From contig CAUYUJ010014349.1 in assembly GCA_963575745.1 (NCBI GenBank), forward strand, positions 358,881 to 422,880: DNA of 64,000 bases, written 5' to 3'. The stretch comes from Prorocentrum cordatum (taxonomy: Eukaryota > Sar > Dinophyceae > Prorocentrales > Prorocentraceae). A program made the position numbers and the translations under genes. This document shows, in pieces, positions 35,625 to 46,125 of this stretch (position 1 is the first letter of the stretch; each line of letters starts with the position of its first letter). Below the pieces are notes generated by a model. It was not told where the DNA came from, did no database searches, and saw nothing but the letters and a program-made list of their open reading frames with translations.

Positions 35625-37106
35625 CGAAGACGCCTACGGCGAGTCACCGCCGCCCCCTGCCCTTTCGGAAGCGACTATGTGGCCGAACGTTGAGGCCAGA
35701 ACCCTGCCAAGCTATCGGACCATGTGTTCCCCGAATCGGTTTGGAAAGCCTTCGGGGAACACGTGGGGAAGGACGGGGAAGAGTAAGAGAGTGAGGAATG
35801 AGCGTGTGGGGGGCCCTTTGGGGGCTCTTGTGAGCTTTTGGAGGCGTCTTGGGGCCTGCTGGCCGAAGTTTGGGTCAGATCCTTGCCAATCTTTCCAAAC
35901 GAGTGTTCCCCGAATCGGTTTGCAAAGCTTTCGGGGAACGCGTGGAGGAGGTTGGGGAAGAGGAGAGTGAGGAAAAAACGGAAGGGAGGAAGAGTCCTCT
36001 TGGGAGCCTCTTGAGTCATTTTGGGGTTCAATTGAGCCATCTTGGCGGTCTTGGAGGCATTTTTGTTTGGACCGCTATGGAGGCCAAATTGGAGTGATCT
36101 TGGGCTCTCTTGGTGCCATCTTGGCCATTTTGGACGCATCTTGGAGGCCATCGTGGGTCATATTGGCCGTCTTGGAGGCGTCTTGAGACAGTCTTGGAGG
36201 CCATCCTAGGCCGTCTTGGAGGGACATTTCGTGGACTTTGAGGTCCTTAATCGTTGTTCGGACCATGTTACGAAGATCATTGCTTTTCGTTCGAAATTGG
36301 GTCGCTTGATGTTGGATTGTGTCATAGGCATTTGTTCCCTGAAGGTCATCTTGGCCGTCTGGAGGCCATTTTGACCCTGTCGGGCCTTCCTGGAGGACAC
36401 CTTGGGGGGCTCTGGGGCCGTCTTGGAGGCCTCTTGCGGGCCTTTGGGGCAGTCTAAGGCCTTGTTGAGGACATCTGGGGCCGTCTTGGGTGCATCTTGG
36501 GGCCATCTTAGCCGTCTTGGAGGCCATCTTGGCAGTCTTGGAGGCATCTTGGAGGCCATCTTGACAGTCTTGGAGGCCATCTGGGGCTTCTTTGGGGCCT
36601 CGTGGGCCGTCTTGGGGCCTCGTGGGCCGTCCGGGGCCGTCTTGGAGGCTTCTTGGGCACTCTTGGGGCGATCTTGATGGCCTCTTGGGCAGTCTTGGGC
36701 CGTCGGGATCCCAAAAGGAGCAAAGCCATAGTCCTTCAAAAACCATGGAAAGTCAATGATTTTGACCTCTTCGGGCCGTCCTTGAGGATCCTGGAGGACC
36801 TCTTCGAGGCCTCTTGGGCCGTTTTGGAGGCCTCTTGGAGGCCTCTGGGGCCGTCTTGGGCCGTCTTGGGTGTTTCTTGAGCGAACTTGGAGGCATCCTG
36901 GACTCTCTTTGGCCGTCTTCGAGGCCATCTGGGGCGATCTTGAAGGCCATCTTGGAGCCGTCTGAAGCTGAAAAACCCTTTGCAGCCACCTTTTGCACAC
37001 CCTTCCGGGTTGCCGGAGGGACGGGCCGAAGCCCCAGGGGGAGTTCTGTTGGACAAAAAACAAAACCACAATCGAAAGGGTCGGCAAGCCGACAGGGGGC
37101 GGCGGA
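35625..37106 (+). repeat. macro-repeat unit 2
   Basis: Head C at 35625-35770 (CCGAATCGGTTTGGAAAGCC, CTTCGGGGAACACGTGGGG), with a second partial head at about 35882-35945. The TCTTGG array carries a linker at about 36700-36775 (AGTCAATGATTTTGACC). Tail B lies at about 36975-37105 (GGGACGGGCCGAAGCCCCAG). A 110-bp unique segment (36235-36345) interrupts the array. Confidence 0.9.
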
Positions 37107-38675
37107 TCGAAGACGCCTGCGGCGAATCACCGCCGCCCCTTGTCTTTTTGGAAGCGCCTGTGTGGCCGAACGTTGAGGCCAGATTTGCCAAGCTATCGGA
37201 CCATGTGTTCCCCGAATCGGTTTGGAAAGCCTTCGGGGAACACGTGGGCATCTTGAAGGTCATCTTGGCCGCCTGGAGGCCTTTTTGACCTTTTCGGACC
37301 TTCTTGGAGGACGTCTTGGAGGGCTCTTGGGCAGTCTTGGAGGCCATTTTGTGCGTCTTGGAGGCATCTTCGGCCGTCTTCGGGGCCTCTTGGGGCCGTC
37401 TTGGGCCTCTTGGGCGATCTTTGGGGGCAATTAGGCCGTCTCGGGCAGTCGGAAGGCCGAAAAGAAGCAAATGCCTCAATCCTTCAAAAACTCATGGGAC
37501 ATCCATGATTTGGCCTTTCGGGCCTTTCTGAAGGCCCTCTTGGAGGCCTCTTGGGCCGTCTTGGGCCAGTGCCATCTTCGGCCGTCTTGGTGGGCCCATG
37601 GCCCGTCCGACGCCGTCGGCCTCTCTGAGCCGACTTGGGGCCCTCTTGGAATGCTCCAGGGCCGTATTGGAGGCCATCTGGGGCGTCTTAAACGCCTCTG
37701 GGACCGTCTTGGAGGCCTCTTGGGGCCGTCTTGGGGGCCTCTTGGGCCGTTCTGGGACCATCTTGAAATCCTCTTCGGCGATCTTTGGGCGATCTTTGGG
37801 GGCTCTTGGGTCGTATCGGGCCGTCGGAAGGCCGAACCGAAACAAATGTCAAGATCCTTCGGAAACTTACGGAACATCAGTGTTTGTTTGCCTTTTTCTG
37901 GCCTTCCTGGAGGCCCTCTGTGAGGCCTCTTGGGCCAGCTTCGAGCCAACTTCGGCCATCCTGGTGGGCCCCTGGCCCGTCTGACGCGGTCGGACGCCGT
38001 TTGGGGGGCCTTTCTGGGCCGTCTTGGGGCCCTCTTGGGCTGCTCCATGGCCGTCTTAGAGGCCATCTTGGGCGTCGTGGAGGCCTCTTGGGTCGTCTTT
38101 GTGCCCTCTTGGGGCCGTCTTGGGGGACTCTTGGGCAGTCCTGAGGCCAATCTCGGAGGCCTCGGGCGCTGTGGGGGCGATCTTGGGGGCCACTTGGGCC
38201 GTCTTGGGTCGTCGGAAAGCCGAGAAGAAGCGAATGCCCAAATCCTTCGAAAACCTATGGGAAATCAATGATTTTGGCCTCTTCGGGCCCTCCTGGAGGA
38301 CCTCTGGAACGCCTCTTGGGCCGTCTTGGAGGCCTCTGGAGGGCCTCTTGGGCCGTCTTAGGCCGTCTTGGACTCTCTTGGGCCGTCTTGGAGGTTGTCT
38401 TGGACCATCCTGGGCGGACTTGGAGACCATCTTGGACCATCTTGGAGGCCACCTTGAGCCAACGTGGCCATCTTGGCGCCATCTTGAGGCGTCTTGGACC
38501 AGGAAAAACCCTTTGGAGCCGGGTCCAGGCAAATTTTCGGCATCTTTCCCGGTGGCCGGCGGGACGGGCCGAAGCCCCAGGGGGAGTTCTTGTTTGGAAA
38601 AAGAACCAAAACCAAAACCCATACAGTTCCGCAAGCTAGGCACCCCTGTGATGAATCAACAGGGGGCGGCGGATC
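37107..38675 (+). repeat. macro-repeat unit 3
   Basis: Head C at 37107-37245 joins directly to tail B of unit 2. Linkers sit near 37440, 37818 and 38205, so the internal period is about 378-390 bp. Tail B at about 38505-38665 contains GGGACGGGCCGAAGCCCCAG and TGATGAATCAACAGGGGGCG. Confidence 0.92.
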
Positions 38676-39215
38676 GAATGGCCTTCGGCCCATCCCGCCA
38701 CCGTGCCTGGGCTGTGATATGGAGCCTATTGGACGTTCGTCGGGGTCTCGTGGGAGGCCTTTCGAGGGCCTCCTTGGGGGCAGTTTGGAGGCCGTTTGGG
38801 GGCCTCTTGGGGCACCTTGTGGGTCTCTTGAGGGCCTCTTGGGGCGTCTTAGGGGGCCTCTTGGAGGCGTCTCTTGGGGCCTCCTGGGGTCCTCTTAGGG
38901 CGGACGGCTCGTATTTTCGGGTCGTGTTCCCTCTCTTGGCCACCTTATGGGCCGTCTTGAGATCTTCTTGGGCGGTGGCCTCTTGGGCCTTTGCGCCCCT
39001 TGGGCCGTCCTGGAGCGTCGGAAAGCCGGCAGAAAGAGAACGCCCATCTCCTTTAAAACCTCAAAGAATTCAATGATTTGTGCCTTTTGGGGCTTTCTTG
39101 GGGGGCCTCTTGGAGGCTTCTTGGGCCGTCCTGGAGGCCTCTTGGGCCGTCTTGGGGCCCTCTTGGGCCGTCTTGAAGGCATCCCGGGAATCTCTGGACC
39201 CGCCTTGCTGGCCCC
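38676..39215 (+). repeat. macro-repeat unit 4, truncated, with a different head
   Basis: Starts with head D (GGCCTTCGGCCCATCCCGCC, GTGCCTGGGCTGTG; 38676-38735) instead of head C. The TCTTGG array follows, with a linker at about 39010-39085 (ATTCAATGATTTGTGCC). Head D recurs at about 44985-45045. Confidence 0.88.
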
Positions 39216-39639
39216 CAAAAAGTCATGCGAGAAGCCGCAGGGGCGCCCAGGGGAGCCGCGGGAAGCCCAGGGAGATTTCGGAATTTGGAGTCCGGGCCCT
39301 TGACAGACATCCCGGGACTGAGGACTGAGGCTCCAGGAATTACGCAAAGGACCTGAGGACACGCCCACTCCGCGCCCAGAGGATCGGTGGCGGATTATCT
39401 TCCTTCGGGGTATCGGAGACCTGTTGAAGTGGCGTTTGGGATTTCTTGGAAGGCACAAGGCAGGAACACCGTTCGTCCGTCCAGGACGAGTGGGCAGAAA
39501 ACGCAAGTAAAACGTTGCCGGAGCCGCAGCTGGTGTCTCCAGGAGGAGTGCACAAAAAGCCCGACATGTTCATAGGATCAAACTTGGGTACGGATTGCGC
39601 CCACCGCTGCCTGGAACTCACCCTTGCGCCGGCGGAGAG
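39216..39639. other. unassigned DNA between repeat and LINE
   Basis: No gene recognised. It may include the 3-prime untranslated end of the minus-strand LINE. Confidence 0.45.
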
Positions 39640-39996
39640 CTAATCTTTGGGCGTGGAGTCAGCGTTGCACACCACTCGCTTCACCAAGGAGTCGTCCGCT
39701 TGCAAAACCATGTTGCTGTGTAGCTTGCCTTGGCCGTCATTTGATGTTGCAGAAAAAGGTTTGGGTCCGGCATGAGTCAGCACGGTAGCATTCGAAATTT
39801 TCGAAAAGCAAGAATGAGGTACGCCAAATATTTTTCGCAAGCACCTGCAATGAAAAGCGTCCAGTGTGGATCGATCAGTCTCAGCAGCCACAAGGAGTCC
39901 AAGGAGTGGAGGACCTTGGTCAACATGCAGCTGGTGTATACTTGCAACTTTCTTGTCTTGCTGATTGCAGCGTGCTCCAAAATCTTGATCTTGCAC
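39640..39996 (-). pseudogene. LINE reverse transcriptase C-terminal piece
   Basis: The frame contains DRSTLDAFHCRCLRKIFGVP and SKISNATVLTHAG, the conserved region following the thumb in RTE-like and related LINE proteins. It ends with a Lys-Asp at a stop at 39640. It would follow the 40050-40331 piece in an intact element, but is in a different frame. Confidence 0.8.
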
Positions 39997-40049
39997 AGCT
40001 GATGTAAGCCTTACCCTTCGCCAAGTCGCCAGTTGAATTCATGTCCCAC

Positions 40050-40331
40050 TCACCCATCGTGTGTGATCAAGCCTCCCAAGTAAACTGCTTCTGTAGCTCT
40101 TGTAATGGGCTCCCCAGACGACCTCGTCACCAAGCTGTCTGACGACACTGACATCTGTACAGTCTTCTCCCAATTAAGCTCCAGACCAGATTTGCGTCCT
40201 TCCCAAACGCTAGCATCAAGAAGAGCTTGACGATTCTCCCCGTACCTTGAAAGTAACAGCGCATCATCTGCGTAGAGCACGTATCGTAACACCACGTTGG
40301 AGATCGTGACATGCAGCGCGTAGCATTTCAT
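40050..40331 (-). pseudogene. LINE reverse transcriptase palm piece (YADD)
   Basis: Contains the catalytic motif as YADDALLLSRYGENRQALLD, followed by a Gly-Leu-x-Leu-Asn-Trp-x-Lys-Thr segment and YLGGLITHDG, the standard order in non-LTR reverse transcriptases. The catalytic YADD is intact. The upstream GCPLS motif lies just above (40360-40400) in another frame. Confidence 0.85.
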
Positions 40332-41054
40332 TCACTTCGAACCATCATGAAGAGGTATGGGATAGAGGACATCCTTGAGCTATACTGGCAGCCTGTCGGC
40401 TTCCCGAAGAGCAGCCACAATGACCCACTATGGTGAAGAAGTGTTCCGCGTATCCGCCGTTGATCATGGCTACCATCGGAGAAGGAATTCCGAAGCGCAG
40501 CAATGGAGAATACGCAATCTGGCTTCAATATGCTTTAATATGTCGAGTGCCCTTCCCCTATCAAGCAAGAGTATCGTGAGGCCTCGGGTGTCGTCTTCGT
40601 TTGCTGCGTCGATATCAGCCGGATCAGCATGAGGGCGACGGCCGTGCCTCGCCGAGGTCAGAAACCGAATTGAGATGGTCGCATTCGAAGGGCCTTTGGT
40701 CGAGCATCGATGCCGGTTACAAAGAGCAACGCGCTGTCAACAAAGACATTGTTCGGTAGTTGTTAGGCAGCGTGTGGTCCCCTCCCTCGAACTAAAGAAC
40801 AACACTCGCCCTCATCCATTTGTCGAGGATGATTTTTGTCGCCCAGCACGCTTGGCAGATTTCCAATCGAGCCCCACACGCATTAACATCTCCAGATACG
40901 ATTTTCCAACATTTGACGGGACATCATCTGGGCCTGCAGTTTTCCGATTCTTCATGTTATGCAAAGCATGTTGTATTTCCTTCAGCGTAGGGCAGGAAAT
41001 TGTGGCTGTTCAATGCTCTGGTCCAGTCGTTCCTGCAGTCTTGTTTCCAAGACG

Positions 41055-41348
41055 CTACCGTGTTATGGCACAATCTATGGTCAAGTTGATTGAATTTGTC
41101 CGGCGCAACCGACTATGACGTTGTAGTCCCAAATGTTTGAACGTATCATGTTCTTCCATTGGTATTTGGAAGACCATATTCGCCACCAGCATGTCTGTAT
41201 CGATGCAGTATTCGATCAGCAATTGTTTGTTAGATTTCGGTTGCAGGATACTCCAGGCTAACCCTTCTGAGAGCACAAAGTCCCCTATAACATTTGGTCC
41301 CCCAAGGCCTTGCTGCAACAACTTGGAGTGGAATTCGCCCAGAAGCAT
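41055..41348 (-). pseudogene. LINE apurinic-type endonuclease piece
   Basis: The frame shows GEFHSKL, PNVIGD and EYCIDTDMLVANMVFQIPME, matching the GDFN-x-I/VIGP/LLEFC-x-x-N-L-x-x-x-NT-x-F pattern of LINE endonucleases. The canonical Asp-Asn pair of GDFN reads GEF-His here, an apparent active-site change. Endonuclease segments nearer the N-terminus continue at 41420-41770 in other frames. Confidence 0.8.
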
Positions 41349-41775
41349 AGCCGTGCAATGAGTTGTCGTGAACTTCGTTATTGCCCCAAACTCCGAGAAG
41401 AAAGATTAGTGTTGCCCGCTGTGGGGTGCGTAAGCGAAAATATTATCCAAGACACCATGCTGCACTGGAAGCCTAAGTGTCTCGATGTTGCCACACTTGT
41501 GGAAGATACCCTAAAGGCTACAACTGATGCCCGTGCCCATGGAGCAATTATGAAACCGACTCTTGCGTTAGAAGCTCGTTCTCAGTCGAGTCCCTCGGAT
41601 AGGCAGATTCAGAACCCATGCTCTTCTTCTTAATGTGCGCTATGAAGTTACGTTTCTTGGGTACGAAGAGTGCCCGTATCTATGGAGCGCGTCATCCGTA
41701 AGAGCTCGGTAAGTTGGATCCTGGAATTGCGCTGGAGCCCTCCAACATTCCAAGAACGCAGAAGCTCCAAACTCA

Positions 41776-43182
41776 GTGGAGCACATGAGCGGCGATGTTC
41801 ATACTAGGGTGCTGTGTGTTTCGTGGGAACTTTCTGCCCGGCGGTCTGATGCTGGATTCCTTCACCTACACGAGTATCGATAGACAGCGAGCTTGGATAG
41901 AAAACGAGCTTGTCTTGGCCGATTGCGCCTCGGAAGAAGGGTCCTCGTCGATGTTGGTCAGCCCGTCGATGGGGACAGCGCCGCAGAGAACAATGAGGAC
42001 CGCGGAGGCACCGAGCAAAACACCGTCACGATGGAGCCGCCCTTCAGGCACGGCTCCGGGACAAGAACATTGAGAAGATGTATACATGATGGAGGTGTAC
42101 GGTGTACACGTAGCTTCGGCCTCAATGCGTCCAGCGCAAAACATTGTATCATATGTTGGACGGCTCGCGGTAATGGTAGCTCTACCCATCACCGAAGCGC
42201 TCCAGAGGCCCCACGGGTGGTCTGGAAAAGCCTGGGGACGCCCCACCCCCGGCCTGGGGAAAGGGGGAAAGCGGGAGGGGGGGGGCGGGGGACAGCCAAA
42301 TGTCCCCCCCCAGAGGTGGGGGAGGGGGAAAGGGTGAGGGGTCAGCCAAATGTCCCACATGCCTTTTCACCCCCGGCAAGCGGGGGGCGGCAGTTTTTCG
42401 CCTCGTTGTCCTCTCGTTATTACTCGCCTGCCAACGTTTTGAGTCTTTGTGCGACGCTTTCGTGGCGGCAGCGTGCGATCACGTCATTGGAACTATTTGG
42501 GAAGTCTCGGCTGCTCTTCTGGGGCAGCTTCTTGGTGAGATGTCCCTGCGCTAGAAAAAAGCGGAGCAGTTGGTCTTTGGTACAGAGCATGTTTTTCGTT
42601 GGCCCATGTGACAAATCTCGCGGCGTGGAGGGTTGGCGAGGTATGGTGATTTTATTCCTGCTGTTGCACATCACATTCGGCGGCGAGCACGGGGGGAATG
42701 TCAGAGGGGTTGGGCTGTCTGACAAGGCTCGGAAAGTTCCCAGCCTTTTGAGAAGTTCTCCAAGCCTGGCCCGAAGACGCAGATTTTTTCAGGACGCGCG
42801 AGGGCGTCTGCGAAGCGCCGCCGCCTTTGAGAAGGCCTCTCCCTCTCACTTCCCCCCTCGCTCGCCGCCGACTTGCTCATGCTGCTGTCCCTCCCGCATC
42901 ACCTCTCACATTTTCTCCCTTGTCGAAGGCGTGATTTTGCCCCTCGCGAGCCGAAAGGAGCACGGCCACGGCGACCGAGGGACGGGCACCACAACATTCT
43001 CTGGGCGCCGGGGGATCCTCGGCGCTCGTGCGGTGGGTCATGGGGGTGCGATGGAGGGGGGTGGGTGAAGAAAGGCCCACCTCTCGTGCCCCAGAGGGGC
43101 CCTGAAGGTAAGGGGGCCCCCCAGGGGCCCAAAAGAAGGGGCACGACAGGTGCACGCTTCTCCCCTCCATTCCACCCCCCCC
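41776..43182. other. unassigned DNA upstream of the Cys-rich gene
   Basis: No gene recognised. A homopolymer-rich stretch at about 42235-42390 contains AGCCAAATGTCC twice (about 42292 and 42343), and a similar AGCCAAATGTC recurs at 45663. Possible promoter sequence for the gene at 43183 cannot be defined. Confidence 0.45.
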
Positions 43183-46125
43183 ATGGATCGCCCCCGCAGC
43201 GCCCAAGGTGCTGCCTCTGTCCTTGTGGTGCTGGTGGCCACGGCGCTCGTCGCGACTGTGCAGCGAGCGCGGGCCGGTGCCTCGACTGCGTCTTTCCGGG
43301 CCCCGTCGCTGGCCAGCAGGGTTGGACCTTGGTCCACCAAGATGCGCACAGGCTGCAGCAACTGGGACCAGGTTTACATCGCAAGCGGCATCTATGACAG
43401 CGAGCACGCGTGCGGCAACGCCTGCAGCCGATTTCCCGGATGCAAATCGTTCAATTACCAGCCTCAGAATTGTTCGAATCAGGGGCCGAACACTGGCACG
43501 CTGCGGAAGACGTGTGTCTTCCAGTCTGGGGATTGTGACGAGGTCTTCAACGCGTGTTGGGACTTGCACATCATGGACTCTCCGAAGGAGGCACCTTTTT
43601 GCCTCTCGTCCACCAGGACGGGGTGCTCTTCAAACAGGGAGGAGAGGAAAGCGACGCTCGTGTTCTTCTATGCGTTTGCTGGTGGGGATCGGTCCTGTTC
43701 TTGTTCCGGCTTCCAGGAAGCCCAACGACCTCCGGGGACCCCCGCAGGTTGAAGAGCATCCAGGGTCGCCGAAAAATCGCATCGTTCCGAGTTTCGCTTC
43801 TCCCCTCTGGCACCACGGGCACCATGTCGCGAGTTCATTATGTCGATTACAGGCCGATGATTCTCTCCACGTTCCACCCCCGCCCCATCTTGTCTTTGCA
43901 GGGCAGCCGCTGGGACTTATTTCGCGCATCTGCCCTCAGTACAGGCGCGCACAGGCCCCCGCGCCCAGGCCAGTTGCGCCCAGGCCAGTCGTCCTGTTCC
44001 CTCTCCTCTGGTTCAGGCTGCCTCCTCGCAGTCTGTCCCCCATGGGTCGATCCAATTTCTGGGCAGGGCAGTGTGGACAGTTTTCGTTGTGGTTCCCTTC
44101 GTGTGTTGGGAGCCGTTCGTGGTTTCAGAAGTAAGCGTCAAATCGTTGGGTGAGGGGATCGAACATACACAAAACACTGCTTTCAATTGACGCCTGCTTC
44201 TCCCTCCCCTAGCGCCTTGGGCCACCAGGCCGATGTCTTGCCACCTACTGCAGTTCGGCTGCCCTCGCGACACATCCTCCTCTCTCTGCCCGTCCACCAC
44301 GAGGACGGGGTGCTCGAACTGGAAGGATGCGCTGATCAGTCGGCACGCGAACGTGAGCAACGTTCACGCCTGCGCAATGAAGTGCACGGCGCTCGGAGAT
44401 CAGTGCAGGTTCCAATGAGGAGGAGGAGGAGGAGGAGGAGGAGGAGGAGGAGGAGGAGGAGGAGGACAGCCTCGTGAATGAATCACGGATGGGATTGCAA
44501 TTGTATTGTTGCATTCGGGCTTGTTCTCATAGCCCCACGACCATGCAATTAACAGTCTTTGTGGACAGAACGATTTCTGGTATGGCGCCGAGAGCTCCGA
44601 GGACCCACGACATGAGAAAGTTGCGACGTTGGATGTTCGCGGAGAGGAGAAGAGAAGCGACACAATGTTTGAGCATCTGATCTCCGCAGCCTCGACCCCA
44701 GGGCGTTTACTGATTTTGCACGTCCCTGATGTGTTGTCATAGCTCCGAGGCCTGGAAAAAAATCCCTTGGTTGCCGAAATTGGAAACAGAAAGCTTGATC
44801 AGTTGCTCGCGCATGCGTTGTACGGGGAGTTCGCCGGTGTCCGGGCGACAAGCAGATATGGTGAATGTTGTTAATCGTGTTCTTTATGTTCTTTGATCTA
44901 CCACTCTGTTTTCTACCCTCCATTGTCGATTTCTTTTAATTCAAGTGACTTGCCCATTCCGCCGACACCCAGAAGAAAATCAGCTTGGCCTTCGGCCCAA
45001 TCCGCCACCGTGCCCGGGCTATGGGTCAGGAGCCTGTTGGATGAATTTGAGAGTCTCTTGGGATGCCTCTCAGGGGCCTTTTGGAGGGCGCATCTGGGAG
45101 GCTTGTTGCCTATGGGGCCTCTGAGGGACTCTTGGGGACATATTGCGGGGAACGGCTCTGAATATCAGTTCGTATTCCCACTCTTAGGCTCTCTTTCGGC
45201 CCTCTTTGGGCTCTCTCGGGCTGCCTTGGGGACCTCTTAGGCCGTCTTGGGGGCCCCTTCGGCCGTATCGGGGCCTTCTTGAGCCGTCTTGGAGCCCTCT
45301 TTGGGACCTCGTTGGCCGTCTTGTGACGATTTGGGAAGTTTCTTGGGCAGTTTTAGAAACTGTCAACGAAGAAGGCGCGTGTGCTAAAACATATGCTTTC
45401 TTCCTGTTACGTCTTGGAGCCTTGTCGGCGGTCATCTGGGAACACGTTTGCGCCGTCTTGCGGGCCTTGTGGGCAGTCTTGAAGTCATTTTGGGACGTCG
45501 TGGGGCTACTCTGGGCCGTCTCGGCGCTCTCTTCGACTGTCTTGGCGCTATGTCTGGGCCCGCTTTGGCCGTTTTGGAGGCTCCGGAGGCCCCGGGGGTG
45601 CGTTGACGAGCCTATCTAATCAAGTTTCAGACCCCAGGGGAAGGGGGAAGGGGGAGGAGGAGAGCCAAATGTCTCGAAATCGGCGGGAGAGGTTCACCAC
45701 GTCTAGACTTCGGAACATGGTCACCCGTCGATCCACCGACATCGGCGACACATCCTTCCGAACTTTTCAAAACAGTGGGAACCCAGCACTCTGAACGGGT
45801 AAGCTTGGACCTGGTAGTTCGGCCGCCCACCGAAATCGGCGGCGCCCTCTCGCCGAATGGTTACAATCTCTGCAAGGTTCTATCAAGTGCAAGCGCTGAT
45901 TCTGGGAAAACAATCCGTTACCAAGGAAGAAGGGGGAACATGAGTGTTCAATGCTGTTGAGCCTTTCCCCGCGCCTGCAGGTATTTCAGCTTCATGCCCG
46001 GCCCCGGGCACTGCGAAGTGGACCCAGGGACTTGTTTGTTGTTGAACGGCGGCTGCAACACTGAGGAGGACAATTGTTTCGACTACTATGAAGCCAAGCC
46101 GTGCAGCACATTAGCAATAGTCTGA
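43183..46125 (+). CDS. secreted Cys-rich protein with two PAN/Apple-like modules (three exons)
   Basis: Inferred exons are 43183-43616, 44304-44408 and 45981-46125 (684 nt, 227 residues plus TGA). Residues 1-9 are polar/basic and residues 10-26 hydrophobic, with a plausible signal-peptidase site after ARA-31, so the product probably enters the secretory pathway. Module 1 (about 56-130) reads TGCSNWDQ, HACGNACSRFPGCKSFNYQP, then C-rich sequence to NACWD. Module 2 (about 146-222) reads TGCSNWKD, HACAMKC, CRYFSFMPG, then C-rich sequence to AKPC. The modules align with each other only after removal of both introns, which supports the model. Cys spacing resembles PAN/Apple adhesion modules, but the exact family and ligand are unknown. 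The start at 43183 is preferred over 43150 because it places the hydrophobic segment near the N-terminus. Further 5-prime exons are possible. Confidence 0.72.
43617..44303 (+). other. intron 1, apparent GA-AG, flanked by a 12-bp direct repeat
   Basis: 687 bp. The 12 bases after both junctions are identical (GACGGGGTGCTC at 43617 and 44304), and CGTCCACCA precedes both within a few bases. Excision leaves a phase-2 Arg codon (AG, then G) and joins SST-R-TGCSNW in frame. An AG is available only at this acceptor register, which forces a GA donor. Dinoflagellate introns are known to use GC and GA donors as well as GT. Alternative: acceptor at 44212 after a pyrimidine-rich run, which would duplicate TRTGCS. 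Confidence 0.6.
44415..44465 (+). repeat. (GGA)n microsatellite in intron 2
   Basis: About 17 GGA triplets just downstream of the donor site. Confidence 0.95.
44985..45600 (+). repeat. head D plus GGCC-N-TCTTGG block inside intron 2
   Basis: Starts with GGCCTTCGGCCCAATCCGCC and GTGCCCGGGCTATGG, matching 38676-38735, then runs into TCTTGG-type array. A diverged linker may lie near 45350-45415. Confidence 0.85.

Larger units (their letters stand above)
39640..41775 (-). mobile_element. decayed LINE-type (non-LTR) retrotransposon
   Basis: Read on the minus strand, from high to low coordinates, the pieces of a non-LTR retrotransposon occur in the expected order. The endonuclease N-terminus comes first (LRSWNVGGLQ, then RTQET; about 41640-41770). 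Next is an endonuclease motif IFAYAPHSG (about 41420-41450). Then comes GEFHSKLLQQGLGGPNVIGD (41055-41348). Reverse-transcriptase motif SIAQGCPLS follows near 40360-40400, with a frame change before YLFMMV. YADDALLLS and LNWEKTVQM with YLGGLIT lie in 40050-40331. A C-terminal region with LDAFHCRCLRKIFGVPHS lies in 39640-39996. Several frameshifts and stops separate the pieces, so the copy cannot encode an intact protein. No target-site duplication or poly(A) end was identified. Confidence 0.88.
44409..45980 (+). other. intron 2, GT-AG, containing a TCTTGG repeat
   Basis: 1,572 bp. TGCAGGT occurs at both ends (44404-44410 and 45976-45982). The splice again falls in a phase-2 Arg codon (AG, then G). 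The intron contains a (GGA)n tract (44415-44465), a head-D module (about 44985-45045) and a TCTTGG block (about 45030-45600). Confidence 0.65.

Noticed and set aside
43617-43752. continuation of exon 1 to the TGA at 43750-43752
   Set aside because: The reading loses the Cys-module pattern after TRTGCS and becomes low in homology. Treated as intron.
44213-44303. alternative start of exon 2 at 44213 after a pyrimidine-rich acceptor
   Set aside because: It would leave a second copy of the TRTGCS segment and needs a donor further down in exon 1. The model ending intron 1 at 44303 gives one clean module. Not fully excluded.
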